Source of the DNA: CAYZJD01 sp964478455
GTDB taxonomy: Bacteria; Acidobacteriota; Terriglobia; Bryobacterales; Bryobacteraceae
DNA: 18,656 nt
Assembly: GCA_964478455.1 (NCBI GenBank)
Contig: CAYZJD010000042.1
Location: forward strand, 1-18,656
Reading direction: 5' to 3'
In this document: one piece after another, positions 13,711 through 18,656 of the stretch
How positions within the stretch are numbered: position 1 is the stretch's first letter
How the letters are laid out: the number at the start of each line of letters is the position of its first letter
The notes under the pieces: model-generated
Database searches by the model: none
What the model was told of the DNA's origin: nothing
Seen by the model: only the letters and a program-made list of their open reading frames with translations
Program-made: the position numbers and the translations under genes

Positions 13711-14393
13711 CCTCTCACCGCCGCCCGCCGCACCCACAGCTTGCTGGCGGCCGGCAACCCAAGCTGCACCTGCCGGCCGTCCACCCGCAGCGTCAGCGTC
13801 GCGTCATAGTTGTGCGAAACCACCTCCAGCCGTGTGCCCGGCTTCAGCCCCAGCCCATCCAGAAATTCCAGCAGCGAGCGGTCACGCTCGAACACGCAGG
13901 CCACTTCCACCTCCGCCGTTGGCTGCGCCTCGCCCAGGGGCTCGAGCCCGCGCCGCCGGCGGTCCTGCGGGGTGTCCATCCCGGCCTCGTTTCCGTGCGG
14001 GCACGGCCCGCCCGCGCCCAGCTTCTCGATCAGCTTTCTCTCGAAGTCGGTGGACACGGCGTGCTCCATCTGCTCGGCTTCGTCGTGCACCTTGTACCAC
14101 TCCATCCCGAAGATTTCCGCCAGCATCCGTTCAATCAGGTGATGGCGGTTCAGGACGCGGTCGGCGATCTCACGCCCCTTGACGGTCAGCTTCAGGTGGC
14201 CCGTCTTCCCATTCACGCGAATCAGCCCGTCCCGCTGTAATCGCCGGATGGCCATGGTGACGGCCGGGGCCGAGACGCCGAGCCAGCGGACCAGCGTCGC
14301 GGCGATCACCGTCTCGCCTTCGCTCTCGGCCTCGGCGATCGCCTTCAGGTAGTTTTCCTTCGAGATGGTGATCCGCGAAGTCCTGCTCTTCAC
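13707..14393 (-). CDS. mntR: DtxR/MntR-family metal-dependent repressor
   Basis: This 228-residue protein has an N-terminal winged helix (SKENYLKAIAEAESEGE, then LGVSAPAVTMAIRRLQRDGLI). A metal and dimer domain follows (RHHLIERMLAEIFG, VHDEAEQMEHAVS), and then a C-terminal SH3/FeoA-like domain (GLKPGTRLEVVSHNYDATLTLRVDG). Where DtxR and IdeR have Cys (EACRWEH), this protein has Glu (EAEQMEH), as in manganese-sensing MntR, so Mn2+ response is the likely but unproved assignment. CPHGNEAG is seen between the domains. I chose GTG 14393 because the usual MntR start SRITISKENYLKAI follows; the upstream open frame is not protein-like. A TACAAT lies just upstream with a weak -35. The gene is divergent from the M28 peptidase gene and upstream of rubrerythrin. 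Confidence 0.88.
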   Translation of the reverse strand: MKSRTSRITISKENYLKAIAEAESEGETVIAATLVRWLGVSAPAVTMAIRRLQRDGLIRVNGKTGHLKLTVKGREIADRVLNRHHLIERMLAEIFGMEWYKVHDEAEQMEHAVSTDFERKLIEKLGAGGPCPHGNEAGMDTPQDRRRRGLEPLGEAQPTAEVEVACVFERDRSLLEFLDGLGLKPGTRLEVVSHNYDATLTLRVDGRQVQLGLPAASKLWVRRAAVRG

Positions 14394-14446
14394 GCCAATG
14401 AAGATTGTAGCTCGACAAGCGCTGCTGGTAAGCTCACGATTTGGCC

Positions 14447-16009
14447 ATGAAACGGATCTGCCTGACTGTAATCCTCCTCGCCGCGCCTGGGCTCGCACAG
14501 GAAAAGATCGATCTCTCCGCCGTCCATCGAATCCGGGCCGAGGCCCTCAAGAACTCCAAGGTAATGGAGCACCTGTTCTATCTCACCGATGTCCATGGCC
14601 CACGCCTCACCGGCTCGCCCAATTTCCGGGCCGCCGCCGATTGGGCGATGCGACAACTCAAGGGCTGGGGCTGCGAGAATGTTCGCACCGAGAAGTGGGG
14701 CCGCTTCGGCCGGAGCTGGTCTTTCGTTCGCTTTGCCGCCCATATGATCGAGCCGCAGCGGGCTTCGATCATCGGCTTCCCCCTTGCCTGGAGCCCCGGC
14801 ACCGGCGGGCTCATCTCCGGGGAACCGGTGCTCGCGCCCATGCCGATCGATCAGTCCGATGAAGCGCTCGACAAGGCTATGGAGAAGTTCAAGGGCAAGC
14901 TGCGCGGGAAGATCGTCATGATCGAAACGCCGCGCCAGATCGGACTCCCCACCGCGCCGCTGGCCCGCCGCTACACGGACGCCGACCTGGCGGCGGAGGC
15001 TCTCGCTCCGGATCCCGAGGGCGAGTGGCCCTTCGCCGAGCCGAAGCCGGACCGCCCGTGGGTGCAGGTGGAGAAGCGCCGTCTGCGGCGCAACCAATTT
15101 CTGAACCAGGAGGGCGCGCTGCTGGCGCTGACGCCCGGCTACCGCGGCGATGGCGGGAGCATCGCCGCCACCCAGGCCGGCTCGCGCGAGACCTCGGAGC
15201 CTTTACCCCCGCCGACCGCCGCCATCGTCGCCGAGCATTACAACCGCATCGCCCGCTTGCTCCACCACAAGATCCCCGTCAAGCTCGAATTCGACATCGA
15301 CACGAAAATCCACGAGGAGGAGCCCGACGGGTACAACGTCCTGGCCGAGATCCCCGGCGGGCGTAAGAAGGATGAAGTCGTCATGCTTGGAGGCCACCTC
15401 GACTCCTGGATTGGCGGCACCGGCGCCACCGACAACGCCACCGGCTGCGCGGTCGTCCTCGAGGCAATACGAATCCTCAAGACGCTCGACTTCAAAATGG
15501 ATCGCACCGTCCGCCTAGCCCTCTGGAGCGCCGAGGAAGGCGGCCTGTTCGGCTCAAAGGGCTATGTCAAAGACCACTTCGCCGACCCGGAAACCATGCG
15601 GCTCAAGCCCGACCATGCCAGGCTTGCCGCTTACTTCAACCATGACAACGGCAGCGGCAGGATCCGCGGCGTCTACCTCCAGGACAACGACATGGTCCGC
15701 CCCATCTTCGCCGCCTGGCTCGAACCGTTCCGCGACCTCGGCGCAACGACCCTCACGATCCGCAACACCCGCGGCACTGATCACGTCGCGTTCGATGAAG
15801 TCGGCCTCCCCGCATTCCAGTTCATCCAGGATCCACTCGATTACTCGACGCGCACCCATCACTCGAACATGGACGTCTACGACCACGTTGAGGCCGGCGA
15901 GCTCATGCAGGGCGCGACGATCATCGCCTCTTTCGTTTACCACGCCGCCACCCGCGAGGAAATGCTACCCCGCAAGCCCCTCCCCAAGCCCAAGCCGAAG
16001 AATCAGTGA
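14447..16009 (+). CDS. Secreted M28-family zinc metallopeptidase
   Basis: This 520-residue protein has a signal peptide (MKRICLTVILLAAPGLAQ), a PA-like insert at about 120-270 and a C-terminal M28 aminopeptidase domain. Metal ligands and catalytic residues are visible: H317 and D319 (GGHLDS), D329 (TDNATG), E363-E364 (SAEEGG), D400 (FNHDNGSG) and H471 or H472 (RTHHSN). Such enzymes remove N-terminal residues from peptides outside the cytoplasm. The ATG at 14447 starts the signal peptide; an upstream TTG at 14441 is unnecessary. The C-terminal tail is rich in Pro and Lys (RKPLPKPKPKNQ). It is divergent from the mntR-like gene, with only 53 bases between. Confidence 0.93.
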   Translation: MKRICLTVILLAAPGLAQEKIDLSAVHRIRAEALKNSKVMEHLFYLTDVHGPRLTGSPNFRAAADWAMRQLKGWGCENVRTEKWGRFGRSWSFVRFAAHMIEPQRASIIGFPLAWSPGTGGLISGEPVLAPMPIDQSDEALDKAMEKFKGKLRGKIVMIETPRQIGLPTAPLARRYTDADLAAEALAPDPEGEWPFAEPKPDRPWVQVEKRRLRRNQFLNQEGALLALTPGYRGDGGSIAATQAGSRETSEPLPPPTAAIVAEHYNRIARLLHHKIPVKLEFDIDTKIHEEEPDGYNVLAEIPGGRKKDEVVMLGGHLDSWIGGTGATDNATGCAVVLEAIRILKTLDFKMDRTVRLALWSAEEGGLFGSKGYVKDHFADPETMRLKPDHARLAAYFNHDNGSGRIRGVYLQDNDMVRPIFAAWLEPFRDLGATTLTIRNTRGTDHVAFDEVGLPAFQFIQDPLDYSTRTHHSNMDVYDHVEAGELMQGATIIASFVYHAATREEMLPRKPLPKPKPKNQ

Positions 16010-16041
16010 CAGGCTACGCAATCCCCGGTATTCCGCGAACG

Positions 16042-16121
16042 CTCGGAGGTGCTCGGCAGGATTCTCGCTTGGCGTGCTCAGCCGCGCTCGGCCATTACTC
16101 TGCATACTCGGAAGTACTCGG
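16042..16121 (+). repeat. Imperfect 15-bp direct repeat between convergent genes
   Basis: CTCGGAGGTGCTCGG (16042-16056) and CTCGGAAGTACTCGG (16107-16121) match at 13 of 15 positions. Each is itself a tandem of CTCGG-like units. It lies between the M28 and LysR stops and has no known role. Confidence 0.5.
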
Positions 16122-16140
16122 ACGTGCGCCGCTTCCGAGT
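16106..16140. terminator. Candidate hairpin between convergent genes
   Basis: ACTCGGAAG at 16106-16114 pairs perfectly with CTTCCGAGT at 16132-16140 around a 17-base loop. It lies between the M28 stop (16009) and the LysR stop (16154), so a bidirectional terminator is plausible. No T run follows, which weakens the call. Confidence 0.4.
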
Positions 16141-16153
16141 TCGATCCGTCCCC

Positions 16154-17058
16154 TCACCGGCCCGCGGGCTCAGGCATCGGAGCCGGTTCCTCACGCAGCA
16201 GCTCGAGAAACGCCTGAGTCGCGCGGTTCAGTTTCTTCGTGCGGCGGTGGATGATCCCCAGCGGCCGGGAGAGCCCGGGGGCCTGGATACGCACCGCCGC
16301 CAGCCGCCCTTGCTCGAGGTCCGGCCCGAGAATCCGCAACGGCAGGATGCTCACGCCGGTGCCCAGCGCCACCGCCTCTTTCATTGTCTGGATGTTGTCG
16401 AAATGCATCACCACGTTCACGTCCACCCCGTGGTCGCGCAGGAATCGCTTCACCTCGCGGGCGACCGGGAGATCTTCGTCAAAACCGATGAAGTCCCTCC
16501 CGCGCAGATCAGCTACATCCACCGCCTCGCGCCCGGCTAAAGGATCCGCCGGCGCCGTGGCCACCACCATCTCTTCTTCACGCCACGGGATCACCCGGAT
16601 CTCCTTGCTCGACTCGGGATAGCTGACCAGCCCGAGATCGGCCGCGTCTGCCAGTACTGCCTCGTACACCTTCTCGGGCCTGAGGTATTCCACCTTCAGT
16701 TCGGCCTCCGGCAGCCGCCGCGCGAACTCCTCCTCCAGCCGTGACATCTCCGACAGGCCCACGGAGTAAATCGAAGCCACCCGGACCGTGCCTTCCACTT
16801 TCCCTCGGAGCCGTTCCAGCGCCGCCTCGAACTGCTCCCACCGGCGGAGGGAGTCCCGGCAGAAGTTGCTGAACAGCCGGCTTCCGTCACCTTTATCGGC
16901 CTTGTGCTCCGGTCCAGAAGCTTCACTCTCAGCTCTTTTTCAAGCTCGTGCAGGCTCTGGCTGGCGGCGGATTGGCTGACCCCGTTCAGCTCGGCGCCCC
17001 GGCTGACGCTTCTGTTCTGAGCGATGTCCCTGAAAAGTTTGAGCTGATCGAACGTCAC
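16154..17058 (-). pseudogene. LysR-family regulator, frameshifted (GltC-like position)
   Basis: The N-terminal helix-turn-helix is intact in one frame: MTFDQLKLFRDIAQNRSVSRGAELNGVSQSAASQSLHELEKELRVKLLDR. It breaks after RPIKVTEAG near 16877-16881. The rest continues in another frame as LFSNFCRDSLRRWEQFEAALERLRGKVEGTVRVASIYSVGLSEM to the stop at 16154. The family normally has one residue between this Gly and LF, so four bases (or one) appear to be missing. With repair the protein would have about 300 residues, typical of LysR. The effector domain retains LGLVSYP, FIGFDEDLP and the ending typical of the family. It is divergent from gltB, the arrangement of gltC and gltA in Bacillus. Start is GTG 17058. 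It could be a real loss, a sequencing error or a recoding site. Confidence 0.85.
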
Positions 17059-17110
17059 GAGAGGATCATAACATGAACATTGCTTATACTGCAGCCGGTT
17101 CGTTTTTCGG

Positions 17111-17139
17111 TTGACTAATAGTCACTTGCTTGGTATACT
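17111..17139 (+). promoter_or_regulatory. Promoter of gltB
   Basis: TTGACT (17111-17116) and TATACT (17134-17139) are separated by exactly 17 bases. Both match the sigma-70 consensus well. The expected start near 17146 leaves only about 7 bases before the ATG, so the mRNA would be nearly leaderless if this start is right. Confidence 0.75.
17112..17124 (+). promoter_or_regulatory. T-N11-A palindrome, candidate LysR site
   Basis: TGACTAATAGTCA is a perfect palindrome with T-N11-A form, the usual core of LysR-family binding sites. It overlaps the gltB -35 and lies 54 bases from the divergent LysR start. Confidence 0.6.
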
Positions 17140-17152
17140 GATCCAAATCCCA

Positions 17153-18656
17153 TGAACGCCGGCTGCGCTCACGGTCTACCTGTACCTCAGGGCCTCTATG
17201 ACCCGCGGCACGAGCGTGACGCCTGCGGCATCGGTTTCGTCGCCAACATCCGGGGCGAGAAATCGCACGACATTATCCTCAAAGGGATCCAGATCCTCAT
17301 TAACCTGACGCACCGCGGCGCTTGCGGCTGCGACCCGGAAACAGGCGATGGCGCCGGCCTGCTCATCCAGATCCCGCACGCCTTCTTCGCCCGGGAGTGC
17401 GCATCGCTCGGCTTCACGCTGCCTTCCCCCGGCGAGTACGGGGCCGGCCTGGTCTTCCTGCCCGTCGAACGGCACGACCGCCTGCACTGCGAAGGAATCC
17501 TCGAGCGCATCATCCGCGAGGAGGGTCTTGCCGTTCTCGGCTGGCGCGACACGCCGGTCCACGCCGACGCGATTGGCCGCCTGGCCCGCGCCTCGCAGCC
17601 TTATATCCAGCAGATCTTCATCGGGCGTGCGCCGGGCATGAGCCAGGACCAGCTCGAGCGCAAGCTGTATGTCGTTCGCAAGCGCGCCGAAGCCGAGATC
17701 GCTGAGTCCGACATCCGCGAGAAAGGCTTCTTTTATGTCCCGTCGCTCTCCTCGCGGACCATCGTATACAAGGGCCTGCTGCTGGCGCCTCAAATCGCGG
17801 ACTTCTACAACGAGCTTTCCGATCCCGAGGTGACTAGCGCGCTGTGCCTCGTCCACCAGCGCTTCTCCACCAACACGTTCCCCACCTGGCAACTGGCGCA
17901 TCCGTTCCGCTACCTGTGTCACAACGGCGAGATCAATACGCTCAAGGGCAACGTGAACTGGATGTACGCCCGCCACAAGATCCTCCAGTCGGACCTGTTT
18001 GGGGACGACATCAAGAAGCTGTTCCCCATTTGCACGCCGGGCGGCAGTGATTCGGCCATGCTGGACAACGCCGTCGAGTTGCTCTACCTGGCCGGGCGCA
18101 GCTTGCCGCACGTGATGGCGATGCTGATCCCCGAGGCCTGGGACCACGACCCGACGATGAGCGCCTCCAAGCGCGCTTTCTATGAGTACCACGCTTCGCT
18201 GATGGAGCCTTGGGACGGCCCGGCGGCGATCGCCTTCACCGACGGCCGCGTGATCGGCGCCACGCTCGACCGGAACGGCCTGCGCCCGGCCCGCTATCTG
18301 GTCACGCATGGCGACCTGCTCATCATGGCGTCGGAAACCGGCGTGCTCCCGGTCAAGCCCGAGGAGGTTCGCTACAAGGGCCGCCTCCAGCCGGGCCGCA
18401 TGCTGCTCGCCGACCTTGAGCAGAGCCGCATCGTTCCCGACGAGGAGATCAAAGAAAGCCTGGCCGCGCGGCAGCCTTACAGCGAGTGGATCAACGACCG
18501 GCAGATCACGCTGGACGTGCTGCCCGCGCCGCCGCGCTGGCACCCCACCGACTTTGACACTATCCTCGAGCGGCAACGCGCCTTCGGCTACACCGACGAG
18601 GACTTGAAGTTCATCCTCGGCCCCATGGCCACCTCGGGCGAGGAGCCCGTCGGCTC
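17153..18656 (+). CDS. gltB: Glutamate synthase large subunit (5' part)
   Basis: An open frame of 501 codons runs to the window end. Its start gives a 24-residue propeptide before the catalytic Cys25 of a class II glutamine amidotransferase (ERDACGIGFVA). THRGACGCDPETGDGAG, ALCLVHQRFSTNTFPTWQLAHPFRYLCHNGEIN and RNGLRPARY are amidotransferase core motifs. About two thirds of the protein is missing at the edge. It makes glutamate from glutamine and 2-oxoglutarate, and needs a small subunit that may lie downstream. Transcription probably starts from the promoter at 17111-17139. No ribosome site is seen before ATG 17153, which agrees with a near-leaderless transcript. The divergent LysR gene is the likely regulator. 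Confidence 0.97.

Noticed and set aside
16870..16885. Programmed frameshift in the LysR gene
   Set aside because: There is no slippery sequence at the break, and the protein appears to lack a residue there, which fits a small deletion.
17176..18576. 466-codon minus-strand frame at the right end
   Set aside because: It is a shadow of gltB, whose plus-strand frame has full amidotransferase motifs.

Overview
The window is GC-rich DNA (roughly 60% or more G+C) with tightly packed genes. It is most likely a chromosome segment from an Acidobacteriota-like bacterium of the Solibacter/Bryobacter type. That guess rests on the mix of a divergent formate-tetrahydrofolate ligase, DUF3501/rubrerythrin genes, a secreted M28 peptidase, a peptidyl-amidating-lyase-like NHL fragment and an 8-base mosaic repeat. 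It is inference, not proof. There is no CRISPR array, complete insertion sequence or phage.

Left part, 1-3321, minus strand: a one-carbon operon. Formate-tetrahydrofolate ligase comes first, then a lone cyclic-nucleotide-binding-fold protein, then a methylenetetrahydrofolate-reductase-like protein cut by the left edge. The last two share a reading frame and are separated by one TAA. Hairpin-forming sequences lie upstream. From 3438 to 3796 is the C-terminal remnant of an NHL-repeat protein. Facing it, from 3907, is a secreted hypothetical protein gene with a frameshift near 4070; its 3' end runs antisense through phhB.

Middle, 5240-7315: phhB (pterin carbinolamine dehydratase) overlaps the 3' end of a Fur-family regulator gene, and a perfect inverted repeat lies upstream of that regulator. 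Next is a small accessory patch. It holds a severely shortened BrnT-like toxin gene, an intact BrnA/CopG-like antitoxin, a small Cys-rich protein and tRNA-Lys(CTT). The last 12 bases at the tRNA 3' end recur about 540 bp away in the same orientation, as expected for a tRNA-targeted integration scar.

From 7336 to 11138 a large membrane-bound HdrDE-like Fe-S oxidoreductase (minus) is divergent from a UDP-glucuronate-decarboxylase-like gene and an SDR gene (plus).

From 11227 to 14393 a minus-strand group reads mntR-like regulator, rubrerythrin, two-cluster Fe-S/CCG protein, DUF3501. Rubrerythrin has a very clear promoter (TTGACA-17-CATAAT) whose -35 box overlaps the regulator stop codon, and a perfect 13-bp palindrome just downstream of the -10. 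An 8-base-periodic hairpin repeat fills the gap between rubrerythrin and the Fe-S gene. The group looks like a peroxide-detoxifying electron-transfer module under metal control, and it is the best candidate here for a poorly described system.

Right part, 14447-18656: a secreted M28 metallopeptidase, then a frameshifted LysR regulator divergent from the 5' part of gltB (glutamate synthase large subunit), in the arrangement of Bacillus gltC/gltA. The gltB promoter is well formed, and a perfect T-N11-A palindrome overlaps its -35 box.
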